From assembly GCF_900142975.1 (NCBI RefSeq), contig NZ_LT670848.1:3100001-3164000 (forward strand): a stretch of 64,000 nt of DNA, read 5' to 3'. Positions 25,916 through 35,360 of this stretch are shown piece by piece. Below the pieces are notes generated by a model. It worked only from the letters and a program-made list of their open reading frames with translations. It searched no databases and was not told the origin of the DNA. This DNA is from Salegentibacter salegens (GTDB lineage: Bacteria; Bacteroidota; Bacteroidia; Flavobacteriales; Flavobacteriaceae). Positions within the stretch are counted from its first letter, which is position 1; every line of letters begins with the position of its first letter. The translations under genes and the position numbers were made by a program.

Positions 25916-25995
25916 AAAGGCTATCTGGAAAATCTAATTTCGTAAAGCTGAACCTGTTTCAGAATAACGGATTAAAAATTTTTCAGATAGCCTTT
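25916..25995 (+). terminator. Long-loop terminator after the transketolase operon
   Basis: A perfect 12-bp stem (AAAGGCTATCTG at 25916-25927 with CAGATAGCCTTT at 25984-25995) encloses 56 nucleotides and is followed by CTTATTTTTA. The loop holds an inner CTGAA/TTCAG hairpin that looks like a common Flavobacteria intergenic word. It lies 18 bp after the stop codon. Confidence 0.75.
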
Positions 25996-26033
25996 CTTAT
26001 TTTTAAATTTGAACCGGAACTAATTGGGCTGAA

Positions 26034-26177
26034 CTATTTATTTCCTGAGAAATCTAAGGTTTTATTCTTCTGCACTAAAAGCTCAATCTCGAGTTCTTTT
26101 TGAAAGTTTATCTTTTCATTAATTAAGATCAAATTATTTACAAGGTATTTTTCAAAAGGAATAAATACTTCAATTCT
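26034..26177 (-). pseudogene. Possible decayed gene fragment (47 codons)
   Basis: On the minus strand an open stretch reads RIEVFIPFEKYLVNNLILIN... to LDFSGNK and a stop. It has protein-like composition but no start codon and a stop just upstream. I do not recognise it. It may be a relic of a gene lost at the boundary of the xylan locus, or chance. Confidence 0.2.
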
Positions 26178-26336
26178 TCATTTTTACTTTAGACCCGAAC
26201 ATTCTTTAGGGCTATTCTTATGACAAGACTTTATGCATAGTTCCTTCTCTTATTATAATTTAAGCTAGGTAATTGAAATCGTGGTTTTCACTAACCTATA
26301 ACGATTTTCAAATAAAAACCTGGTGAATCTAATTTC

Positions 26337-26437
26337 ACTCGATATCGAGAGGTAAATGTTCCGAGGCTTGCTTCCAAAATCAAAATATATTTCTCAATAA
26401 TACTTCTGCTTCTTAAAGCTTTCCCGGGTAGTTTGCC
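26337..26437. repeat. Dispersed intergenic repeat, copy 2
   Basis: Starts with the palindrome CTCGATATCGAG, then TAAAT, a CCGAGGCTTGCTTC segment and AAAATAT, and ends with CCCGGGTAGTTT. Order and spacing follow copy 1 (703-800) with many substitutions, so the two are related members of one repeat family. Nothing else was recognised between 26180 and 26770. Confidence 0.55.
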
Positions 26438-26778
26438 TTTTGGAATCTTCTAAAATTTATTGATTCATTTAGTATAATTCACCTTGATTTTCTCAGAAAA
26501 ATAAATAATGATAGCTCAAGTTGAGAATGACCGGTTTTTTGTCTCAAAATTATTTGAAAAACGGGGATTTTTAAACTAATTATTACCGGCTGAACACATA
26601 TTTATGCCTTAAATCGCTATTTAAATGTAAAATTAACATTTCACAAAGCAGAGCCTAATAAGTGACTTCTAAATTGCTTGGATTTGTAGGTTTTATAGGG
26701 TTTAAGACCATTAAGGTGTCCTGAAATATGTCCTATTTTAACCGTATTTACATTGATTTTACCATTTTTTTATCCGCA

Positions 26779-26806
26779 TGTAACATACCGTAAAGTATTT
26801 GTAACA
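26779..26806 (+). promoter_or_regulatory. Putative HTCS binding site: TGTAACA direct repeat
   Basis: TGTAACA occurs at 26779-26785 and 26800-26806, a 21-bp period, ending 8 bp before the -33 element of the predicted promoter. AraC-type HTCS regulators bind direct repeats on one DNA face next to susC promoters, and the HTCS encoded at 58795-62856 is the obvious candidate. No second copy was noticed at other promoters in the window. Confidence 0.5.
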
Positions 26807-26814
26807 CCACAATT

Positions 26815-26844
26815 ATTGATAAGCTGAATTAACAGATATATTTG
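26815..26844 (+). promoter_or_regulatory. Predicted promoter of the xylan utilization operon
   Basis: ATTG (26815-26818) and an exact TAnnTTTG match TATATTTG (26837-26844) with 18 bp between. Transcription would start near 26851, about 365 nucleotides before the first SusC start codon. Confidence 0.5.
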
Positions 26845-26851
26845 ATTCAGA

Positions 26852-27216
26852 TTTTTAAGGAATAATTCACAATTAAGTCTATCTGAAATTATCAAAACCT
26901 TAAAATAGGCTGATTTTTAATTCTACGTTAACAAAATGCGATAATACTTCTTAAAACTATATTAAACATTAAAAAGGTGTATATCTGTTCATTTACAAAC
27001 TATTTAATAACCCTTTAAACAAGAATATGACAAATTATTATCTAGCGGAAACGATGCTTCAAAGTAACCATTTTCAAACGGAGGTTTTATGCTCCAGGAA
27101 AGATCCCGGAAGTGTCACTTTTTTTATTCCTAAATACTAAAACGTTATCGAATATGAATAGCAAGCCAATTGAAATGATTTCGAGTCATTTTAATAGAGT
27201 TTAAAACATTTTTAAT
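26852..27216 (+). other. Long 5' leader of the xylan operon, with a 37-codon ORF
   Basis: If the promoter at 26815-26844 is right, the leader is about 365 nucleotides. It contains an ATG-started frame at 27027-27140 (begins MTNYYLAETML, ends FFIPKY). I do not recognise this peptide and cannot tell whether it is translated. Confidence 0.3.
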
Positions 27217-30200
27217 ATGAAAATAAATTTACTAAATCTTCCTTACCTAACTAGAGCAATGGTTTTTGGGCTATTGATTCAACTTCTGTTTTCTTCTTCG
27301 GTTTATGCTAATGATAATAAGCCAAAAAGTGGGAGTGAGCAACAAACTATTAGGGGAACGGTTACTTCATCAGAAGATAATCTTGGAATACCTGGGGTGA
27401 ATATTCTTGTAAAGGAAATTCCTAATCGTGGTGCTGTTACCGATATGGAAGGAAATTATACCATTGAGGCCCCGGCTGATGCTACTTTGGTTTTCAGCTT
27501 TATAGGCTATAAAACCATTGAAAGAAAAGTTAATGATCAATCGGAAATTGATGTGATCATGGATCCAGATCAGGATGCATTAGATGAAGTTGTAATTGTT
27601 GGTTATGGAGAACAAAAAAGAGAGACTGTTGTTGCTTCTATCGCCGAAGTTAGTGGTGAGGTATTAGAAAGAGCAGGTGGGGTAACAAATATTGGTGCAG
27701 CCTTAACAGGAAATGTACCCGGGGTTATTACCAGTGCCAGTACAGGCATGCCTGGTGAAGAGGATCCCAGAATTTTAATTCGTGGGCAGAGTACATGGAA
27801 CGATTCTTCTCCACTTATTCTGGTAGACGGAGTAGAGAGGCCTATGTCTAGTGTGGCAATAAGCTCGGTAGAATCAATTTCAGTCTTAAAAGATGCTTCT
27901 GCAACAGCTGTTTATGGAGTTAGAGGGGCTAACGGGGTTATTCTTGTGACTACAAAAAGAGGTGAAAAAGGTGAAGCAATAATAAGAGCAAGAGTAAATA
28001 CTACCATGAAAAGGCCATCTAAATTACCGGGTAAGTATGATGCTTTAAGGGTTCGGAACGAGGCAATTGAGAATGAACTGGGTTTAAACCCAAGTGCCTG
28101 GAACGATTATATGCCATTAGATATCATTGATAAATACAGAAATCCGGCAGACCTGGCAGAAAGGGAGCGATATCCAAATGTAGACTGGGCAAATACGCTT
28201 TTTCGTGATTACACAATGTCTTATAACGCAAACGTAAATGTAAGTGGAGGAACCGATTTTGTAAAGTATTTCACCACTGCAGATTTCCTTAGAGAAGGGG
28301 ATTTAATGAAGCAGTACGATAATAACAGAGGCTATGAGCCGGGGTATGGATTTAATAGGTTAAATGTAAGAGGTAATCTAGATTTTCAAATTACTCCTTC
28401 AACCTTATTCCAGGTAAACCTAGCCGGTTCGCACGGTGTGAAGAAAAGTCCGTGGGGAGCTACCGGAGATGAGTACAGCATGTGGGTGGCAGCTTATAGT
28501 ACTGCGCCAGATGTTTTTCTTCCAAGATATTCAGATGGAGCCTGGGGCTATTATGCGCCAAATGAAGGTGCGGCTACCAACTCGGTGAGAGTTTTGGGAA
28601 TAAGCGGAATTCAGTATATGACTACTACCCGTTTAACTACAAATTTCACTTTAGACCAGGATCTTGATATGATTTTAGATGGGCTTAATTTTAACGGTAC
28701 CATTGCATTAGACAATACTTTTGTTGAAGCAGATCGTGGAATTAATGATTTGTATAATGATACACAGGAAAAATGGATAGACCCAGAGACAGGTACTGTT
28801 CTATACCAGCAGGCGTATGATCCCAATAGCCGTTTTGATTTTCAGGAAGGTGTAAAATGGTCTACAAGTCCCGGTGCTGTACAGGATTGGTCTTCACATA
28901 GAAAATTATTCTACCAGTTACAACTTCGCTATGCCAAGAATTTTGACGGCCGTCACGATGTTTCTGTAATGGGACTTATGAATAGAAATGAAAATGCAAC
29001 CGGAAGTCAGATACCACGATATAGGGAAGATTGGGTTTTTAGAACTACTTATACCTTAGATAATAAGTACACTTTTGAATATAATGGTGCCTATAACGGT
29101 TCTGAAAAATTTAGTCCTGAAAACCGATTTGCTTTCTTTTCTTCTGGAGGTGTAGGCTGGATTTTATCCCGGGAAAGTTTCCTTGATTCTGCTTCATTCT
29201 TAGATATGCTGAAGCTTAGAGGTAATTACGGTGAAATTGGAGATGATAATGTAGCAGGAAGATTTCTATACATGACACAGTGGGGCTATAATGGCCAGTC
29301 CAGGATGGGGGTAACCGGCGAAGCGGCCGAGCAAAGTCCGTATACCTGGTATTCAGAAGAATCTGTAGGAAACCCAGATGTTTCCTGGGAGAAGGTTAAG
29401 AAAACCAATATAGGAGTTGATTTTGGATTCTTTGATGGATTTATTGAAGGTAGCTTCGACTATTTTATAGATGAAAGAACCGATATTTTAATTAATGGAG
29501 GGGATAGAGCCATACCGTCATATTTTGGTACCGAAGCACCAGTTGCAAACCTGGGACATGTGAGAAATGAAGGTTACGAATTTGATATTGATTTAAGCTA
29601 CAGGTTTGAAAATGGCTTGAGATTATGGTCAAATTTCAATATGACTCATTCTCAAAATGAAGTTATAGATGCAGATGACCCTTCATTGTTACCAGCCTAT
29701 CAACAAAACGCAGGTTTGCAAATTGGGCAGGCATATTCACACGTTACTCCGGGTTATTACAATACCTGGGATGATCTTTATGCAAGTACCATTCACAATG
29801 CTAACGATAACCAAAAATTACCGGGTAACTATCATATTACAGATTTTAACGGAGATGGAGTAATAGATGCTTACGATAATATTCCATTTGGTTTTACCGG
29901 TAATCCTCAAAATACCTATAACGCTACTTTTGGATTTGACTGGAAAGGTTTTAGCAGTTACGTACAGTTTTACGGTGTAAATAATGTAACCCGCCAGGTG
30001 GTTTTAGGAAGTTTAAGTAGTCAAAATCACGTGGTTTATGAAGAAGGAAGTTACTGGTCTAAAGATAACTTTAATGCAGATTCACCCGTGCCAAGATGGC
30101 TTACTACGCCAAGTGGATATAATGATGCCAATAGGTATATGTTTGATGGTTCTTACTTAAGACTTAAAAATGCAGAAATAGCCTATACTTTCGATGCTGG

Positions 30201-30384
30201 CTCTAGTTTGGTAGATAAGTTAGGAGTAAAAAACCTAAGGGTTTTCCTAAATGGAAATAACCTCTTCTTATGGTCTGATATGCCAGATGACAGGGAATCG
30301 AATTTTGCTGGAACGGGTTGGGCTTCCCAGGGAGCTTATCCAACCGTAAGTAGATACAACTTAGGGGTAAATATTACTTTTTAA
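27217..30384 (+). CDS. xusA: SusC-like TonB-dependent outer-membrane transporter 1 (xylan locus)
   Basis: 1055 residues. Signal peptide to about residue 31, then a CarboxypepD_reg-like domain (about 43-120, TIRGTVTSSEDNLGIPGVN), a TonB-box-like DEVVIVGYGEQKRE, a plug domain (PRILIRGQSTWNDSSP, VLKDASATAVYGVRGANGVI), and a 22-strand barrel ending in YNLGVNITF. It forms the outer-membrane channel that imports oligosaccharides captured by the SusD lipoprotein encoded 11 bp downstream. It is first in the operon, behind the putative HTCS site. Gene order SusC-SusD-SusC-SusD-lipoprotein-GH10 equals the xusA-E/xyn10A core known in Prevotella and Bacteroides; symbols are given on that basis. Confidence 0.95.
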   Translation: MKINLLNLPYLTRAMVFGLLIQLLFSSSVYANDNKPKSGSEQQTIRGTVTSSEDNLGIPGVNILVKEIPNRGAVTDMEGNYTIEAPADATLVFSFIGYKTIERKVNDQSEIDVIMDPDQDALDEVVIVGYGEQKRETVVASIAEVSGEVLERAGGVTNIGAALTGNVPGVITSASTGMPGEEDPRILIRGQSTWNDSSPLILVDGVERPMSSVAISSVESISVLKDASATAVYGVRGANGVILVTTKRGEKGEAIIRARVNTTMKRPSKLPGKYDALRVRNEAIENELGLNPSAWNDYMPLDIIDKYRNPADLAERERYPNVDWANTLFRDYTMSYNANVNVSGGTDFVKYFTTADFLREGDLMKQYDNNRGYEPGYGFNRLNVRGNLDFQITPSTLFQVNLAGSHGVKKSPWGATGDEYSMWVAAYSTAPDVFLPRYSDGAWGYYAPNEGAATNSVRVLGISGIQYMTTTRLTTNFTLDQDLDMILDGLNFNGTIALDNTFVEADRGINDLYNDTQEKWIDPETGTVLYQQAYDPNSRFDFQEGVKWSTSPGAVQDWSSHRKLFYQLQLRYAKNFDGRHDVSVMGLMNRNENATGSQIPRYREDWVFRTTYTLDNKYTFEYNGAYNGSEKFSPENRFAFFSSGGVGWILSRESFLDSASFLDMLKLRGNYGEIGDDNVAGRFLYMTQWGYNGQSRMGVTGEAAEQSPYTWYSEESVGNPDVSWEKVKKTNIGVDFGFFDGFIEGSFDYFIDERTDILINGGDRAIPSYFGTEAPVANLGHVRNEGYEFDIDLSYRFENGLRLWSNFNMTHSQNEVIDADDPSLLPAYQQNAGLQIGQAYSHVTPGYYNTWDDLYASTIHNANDNQKLPGNYHITDFNGDGVIDAYDNIPFGFTGNPQNTYNATFGFDWKGFSSYVQFYGVNNVTRQVVLGSLSSQNHVVYEEGSYWSKDNFNADSPVPRWLTTPSGYNDANRYMFDGSYLRLKNAEIAYTFDAGSSLVDKLGVKNLRVFLNGNNLFLWSDMPDDRESNFAGTGWASQGAYPTVSRYNLGVNITF

Positions 30385-30395
30385 AATAGCTTGTT

Positions 30396-32294
30396 ATGAA
30401 AAATTATATAAAAAACATTATAAAGTTTAGTCTGGCAATCATTGCTTTAGTTTTCATATCATCTTGTGAAGATTACTTAGACAGGGAAGATGAATCTATA
30501 GTTTCTGAAGAAGAAGCTTTTAAGAATTTCACCAATTTTCAGGGTTATACTGAAGAATTATATCACTGTATTCCAAATTTCACCAATGCATACTGGACCA
30601 ACTCCTGGAATTGGGGTGATGATGAGATTGAATCTACCGCCAGAGATTTTCACTTTATCAATAAAATTGAAAATGGAAACTTTTGGGGCTGGCAACACGA
30701 GTTTGACGGTTGGGATGCGGGTTGGATGAACAGGAACGATGCATCTACGAATGACCCTAATGATGAGCGTATGAGTAAAGATTTATGGACATTAGGCTGG
30801 TATGGAATTAGAAAAGCCAATTTAGGCCTTGCAAATATGGACCGGCTTACAGATGCTACCCAGGAAGAAAAAGACTTAATTAGAGGGCAGTTATTGTTCT
30901 TTCGAGGATGGTTTCATTTCCAATTTATCCAATATTTTGGAGGATTGCCGTATATAAATGAAGTATTACCAAGTGATGAACAACTTCAATTACCTCGCTT
31001 AAGTTACCACGAGGCTGCTGAACTTGCTGCCCAGGATTTTCGAGCTGCCGCAGATTTGCTTCCTGTAGATTGGGACGAAACAGATGCCGGAAGTGCAACA
31101 TTGGGAAAAAATCAATTGCGTATCAATAAAATAATGGCGCTTGGTTATTTAGGGAAGAATTATCTTTGGGCTGCAAGTCCACTAATGAACCAAGAATCTA
31201 CCGGAAGTGCAACATATAATACCTCTTACGCACAGAAATCAGCTGAGGCTTTTGCTGAATTACTTAATCTAACCGAATCTGTCGAAGCAGATTATTCTTT
31301 AGTACCATTTTCAGATTATCATCTAAACTTTTATACTTCAGGCCAAAACTGGCAGATTCCGGGTAGTACCGAGGCTATTTTTAGAGGCCCTTATTTTGGA
31401 GCGCATGGGTCTACTTATGGTACTGCAAAACAATATCAACCTTCCCCAATTTTAACCGATGGAGATGTGAAATTCCTTCCTACGGCTAATTATGTAGATT
31501 TCTACGGGATGGCCAACGGATTGCCAATTGACGATATCACCCAACCCGATCCGGAGTCTGGTTATGATCCTGAATATCCCTGGAAAGACCGTGATCCAAG
31601 ATTTTATAATGACATTGTTTATGATGGGGTTCGTACCGTGCAGGGTTCTATGCCAGCTGATGAAGAGTTTAACCGTTACGCCAATCTATTTACCGACGGG
31701 AGTTATAGAAATATAAGAACTGGTAGTAGAACAGGATATATGCTTTACAAGTTTATCCCAATGACTGCCAATAAATATGATGAGGGTTACGGTTATGGAA
31801 ACAGCTTAAATATCCATTTACCTTGGATGCGACTTTCAGATGTATATCTAATGTATGCTGAAGCTGCTGCCCAGGCTTATGGATCGCCTACAGGCCAGGT
31901 TTCTGGCTATAGTAAAACAGCTGTAGATGCTATTAATTTTGTAAGAGACAGAGCCGGTGTTGGTCACGTTGCAGATGAATATTTAGGATCTCTAGACGCT
32001 TTTATGACCGAAATGCGCAGGGAGCGTGCAGTAGAGCTGGCTTTTGAAAGACACAGGTTTAATGATTTAAGACGTTGGTTATTACTAACCGAGAGTCCAT
32101 ATACTTTAAAGAAATCTGTAGAATTTGATCGTGCTGGAGAACTTAATACCGATGATCCTTCACAAAACCGGGTTCTTAATTTAAGGGAAGAAATTATTCT
32201 GGAAAGAAACTTTAGTAGCAAGCATTACTGGCTACCCTTAAAAAATGTGGACGTAAATATGTATTTGGAATTTAGTCAAAATCCTGGCTGGTAA
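30396..32294 (+). CDS. xusB: SusD-like surface glycan-binding lipoprotein 1
   Basis: 632 residues with a lipoprotein signal (lipobox ending at Cys24, VFISSCEDYL). The helical SusD fold includes GQLLFFRGWFHFQFIQYFGGLPYINEVL, the N-terminal SusD-like part, and the RagB/SusD C-terminal segment with ERAVELAFERHRFNDLRRW. It is anchored in the outer membrane and caps the partner transporter, binding xylo-oligosaccharides. It lies 11 bp after xusA and 31 bp before the second SusC gene. Confidence 0.95.
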   Translation: MKNYIKNIIKFSLAIIALVFISSCEDYLDREDESIVSEEEAFKNFTNFQGYTEELYHCIPNFTNAYWTNSWNWGDDEIESTARDFHFINKIENGNFWGWQHEFDGWDAGWMNRNDASTNDPNDERMSKDLWTLGWYGIRKANLGLANMDRLTDATQEEKDLIRGQLLFFRGWFHFQFIQYFGGLPYINEVLPSDEQLQLPRLSYHEAAELAAQDFRAAADLLPVDWDETDAGSATLGKNQLRINKIMALGYLGKNYLWAASPLMNQESTGSATYNTSYAQKSAEAFAELLNLTESVEADYSLVPFSDYHLNFYTSGQNWQIPGSTEAIFRGPYFGAHGSTYGTAKQYQPSPILTDGDVKFLPTANYVDFYGMANGLPIDDITQPDPESGYDPEYPWKDRDPRFYNDIVYDGVRTVQGSMPADEEFNRYANLFTDGSYRNIRTGSRTGYMLYKFIPMTANKYDEGYGYGNSLNIHLPWMRLSDVYLMYAEAAAQAYGSPTGQVSGYSKTAVDAINFVRDRAGVGHVADEYLGSLDAFMTEMRRERAVELAFERHRFNDLRRWLLLTESPYTLKKSVEFDRAGELNTDDPSQNRVLNLREEIILERNFSSKHYWLPLKNVDVNMYLEFSQNPGW

Positions 32295-32325
32295 CCACAT
32301 TGTGTTCAATTTAAACATATAGAGA

Positions 32326-35300
32326 ATGAATATTATAAAATTTAAAGTAGTTTTTTGTGCACTAATTGCCTTGATACCTTTTATAGGGATCGCACAAACA
32401 TCTGAAGATATTGATGTTGAAGCCATCGTAAGAGGTAAAGAAGGAAAGCCTTTAGTGGGCGCTACCGTTAGGGCAGAATCCGGTGACGCTGTGGTTACAG
32501 ATTCCATAGGGAGTTTCTCAATCTCGGCCGGCATGTATTCTAGTTTAGCTGTAGAAGCTGGGGAGTATGAACCGAAGACAGTGGTAGTTACCCCGTTTTT
32601 GGATAATATAAGCCTTAATCCTGCTGAAGGTTACGAAGATGTAAATGTTGCATTTCGTAAAGTAGAAAAGAGAAATTTAATAAGTGGTGTCTCTGTGGTA
32701 AATCTGGAGGAATTAATGGAGAAGAATTATAATACAGGTACCCTGGAAAATATGGAAGGTTTTGCCAATGGTTTCCACGGAAATATTTGGGGAATGGACC
32801 AGTATTTAGTGCTTATAGACGGGATTCCTCGAGATGCAAGTAGCATAATGCCTACAGAAATAGATCAAATTAGTTTCTTGAAAGGTGTTTCGGCAGTTGC
32901 TCTTTATGGTAGTAGAGCTGCAAAAGGTGTAGTGCAAATTACCACTAAAAGAGGAAAGATACAGAAGCAGGAAATTGATGTTAGGGTAAATGCAGGAATG
33001 TATGTTCCAAAAAGTTATCCAAAATATCTTGGCTCTGCAGAATATATGAGCCTTTATAATGAAGCAAGGGCAAACGATGGTTTAAGTCAGCGTTATGATG
33101 ATGAAACTATTTACAACTATGCTGTTGGTGATAACCCATACAGGTACCCCGATGTAAACTATTATTCTTCAGATTATTTGCAGGAAACTTACAACAGGTA
33201 TGATGCCACCGCACAAATTGCTGGAGGTAATGAAACCGCCCAATATTATACCAACCTGGGCTTTTATTCCGCAGGTTCACTACTAAATTTTGGAGAAGCT
33301 GAAAATAACAGAACCCAGAGATTTAATATTCGTGGTAATGTAGATATTGATATAACCGAAACCTTATATGCTACGGTAAATGCATCAGCTGTATATTACA
33401 ACGGTTGGGGAGTAAATACAGATTACTGGGGAGGTGCTGCCAGTTTAAGACCAAACCGATTTTCGCCATTAATTCCTACAAGTATGATTGAGGAAAGCGA
33501 TGAGAATTCTATGCAATTTGTAAACAATAGCAATCTTATAGATGGACAATATCTTTTAGGAGGAACTCAGCTAGACCAGACCAATCCTTTTGCCGCAATT
33601 TATTCCGGGGGAAGTAATAATTTTACCAGTAGACAATTTCAATTTAATACCGGGATTGGCGCAGATTTAGGAAATCTGGTCGAGGGATTGAGTTTTCATT
33701 CAAATTTTGGAGTAGATTATTCCACTTCTTACAACCAGTCATATAATAATGAGTACGCTGTATACGAGCCAAGCTGGACAAATTATGATGGGGGAGATTT
33801 AATTGCAGGTTTAACTCAATATGGTCAGGATGCCAGGTCTGGAGTACAAAATATAACCGATAGCTGGTATAGACAAACAATTTCGTTTTCAGGTCAATTT
33901 AATTACGAGACCAAAATAGAGGAAGATCATAATGTTTCAGCGATGCTTATCGCCAACGGATTTCAACAATCTATTTCAGAAGAATATCACCGTACCAGTA
34001 ATGCCAATTTAGGCCTTTACCTGGGTTATGATTATTTAGATAAATATTTTGTGAATTTTAGTGGAGCCCTGGTACATTCAGCAAAATTACCGGAAGGGAA
34101 CCGTCAGGCTTTTTCTCCAACCTTTACTTTAGGATGGCGCTTAAGCGAAGAAAATTTCCTTCAGAATTCAACGGTATTTGATGAGTTGAAACTTACCGCT
34201 TCCGCAGGTATTTTACATACCGATATTGATATACAGGATTACTATTTATATGAAAGTATTTATACCCAAACCGATGGGGCCTGGTTTAACTGGAGGGATG
34301 GTGCTTTAAGCCGCTCTACAGATTCCAGAAGAGGGCAGAACGATGATCTAACTTTTTCCAAAAGAGAAGAAATAAATTTGGGAGTAGAAGCATCTTTATT
34401 TGATAATCTTTTCCAAGTTCAGGGTTCTGTTTTTGCTAATAGAATGACAGGCGGTATTGTACAGGCTTCTGTATTATATCCTAATTATTTTGAAACTGGA
34501 TGGCCAAACTCTTCTTTTATTCCTTATGTGAATTATAATGATGACCAACGGCTTGGGTTTGATTTTAGAGCAGATTGGAATCAGCAATTCGGAGAACTGA
34601 AAACTACACTTGGAGTGGTTGGTACTTATTATGAAACCAAAGCCACGAAGCGGGCCGAAATGTTTGAAGATGAATACCAAAACAGGAAAGACAATCCCTT
34701 AGACGCTATTTGGGGTCTTGAAAGCGATGGACTTTTTACAAGTGCTAACGAAATTGAGAATTCACCTTCCCAAAGTTTTGGGCAGGTAGCCCCGGGAGAT
34801 ATTAAATATATAGACCAAAATGGCGATGGGGTAATAGATAACCAGGACGAAGTCTATCTTGGTAAAGGTGGCTGGTTTGGTTCACCACTAACCTTAGGTG
34901 TGAATTTTACTGCTGAATGGAAAGATTTCACCTTTTTCGCTCTGGGAATTGGACGATTTGGAGCTCACGCTATGAAAAATAGTTCTTATTTCTGGATGGC
35001 TGGAGAAGATAAATATTCAATTGTAGCTCGTGATCGCTGGACGCCAGAGACAAGTGAAACTGCCACTTATCCCAGGTTAACTACCACTAATAGTAATAAT
35101 AACTTTAGAAATTCAGATTTCTGGCTTTATAGTACAGATCGTTTTGACCTGGCAAAAGTTCAAATATCATATAATTTACCTAAAGAATTATTTGCCCAAT
35201 CTTTTGTACAGGAATTAGGGGTATATGTAAATGGGGCTAATTTATTAACCGTCTCCCCAGAACGTGATATTTTAGAGTTGAGTGTAGGAAGCGCGCCTCA

Positions 35301-35340
35301 GAACAGATTTTATAACCTGGGCGTAAAAGCAATATTTTAA
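32326..35340 (+). CDS. xusC: SusC-like TonB-dependent transporter 2
   Basis: 1004 residues. Signal peptide to about residue 23 (GIAQ), a carboxypeptidase-like regulatory domain (about 28-105), a plug (LVLIDGIPRDASSIM, GVSAVALYGSRAAKGVVQITTKRG) and a barrel ending FYNLGVKAIF. The usual DEVVVVGYG TonB box is not obvious: the region reads YEDVNVAFRKVEKRN, so TonB contact may differ from the first transporter. It pairs with the SusD gene 20 bp downstream. Two divergent SusC/D pairs in one xylan locus suggest that different oligomers are imported. Confidence 0.95.
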   Translation: MNIIKFKVVFCALIALIPFIGIAQTSEDIDVEAIVRGKEGKPLVGATVRAESGDAVVTDSIGSFSISAGMYSSLAVEAGEYEPKTVVVTPFLDNISLNPAEGYEDVNVAFRKVEKRNLISGVSVVNLEELMEKNYNTGTLENMEGFANGFHGNIWGMDQYLVLIDGIPRDASSIMPTEIDQISFLKGVSAVALYGSRAAKGVVQITTKRGKIQKQEIDVRVNAGMYVPKSYPKYLGSAEYMSLYNEARANDGLSQRYDDETIYNYAVGDNPYRYPDVNYYSSDYLQETYNRYDATAQIAGGNETAQYYTNLGFYSAGSLLNFGEAENNRTQRFNIRGNVDIDITETLYATVNASAVYYNGWGVNTDYWGGAASLRPNRFSPLIPTSMIEESDENSMQFVNNSNLIDGQYLLGGTQLDQTNPFAAIYSGGSNNFTSRQFQFNTGIGADLGNLVEGLSFHSNFGVDYSTSYNQSYNNEYAVYEPSWTNYDGGDLIAGLTQYGQDARSGVQNITDSWYRQTISFSGQFNYETKIEEDHNVSAMLIANGFQQSISEEYHRTSNANLGLYLGYDYLDKYFVNFSGALVHSAKLPEGNRQAFSPTFTLGWRLSEENFLQNSTVFDELKLTASAGILHTDIDIQDYYLYESIYTQTDGAWFNWRDGALSRSTDSRRGQNDDLTFSKREEINLGVEASLFDNLFQVQGSVFANRMTGGIVQASVLYPNYFETGWPNSSFIPYVNYNDDQRLGFDFRADWNQQFGELKTTLGVVGTYYETKATKRAEMFEDEYQNRKDNPLDAIWGLESDGLFTSANEIENSPSQSFGQVAPGDIKYIDQNGDGVIDNQDEVYLGKGGWFGSPLTLGVNFTAEWKDFTFFALGIGRFGAHAMKNSSYFWMAGEDKYSIVARDRWTPETSETATYPRLTTTNSNNNFRNSDFWLYSTDRFDLAKVQISYNLPKELFAQSFVQELGVYVNGANLLTVSPERDILELSVGSAPQNRFYNLGVKAIF

Positions 35341-35360
35341 AAATTTAAATATAAAAGGAA

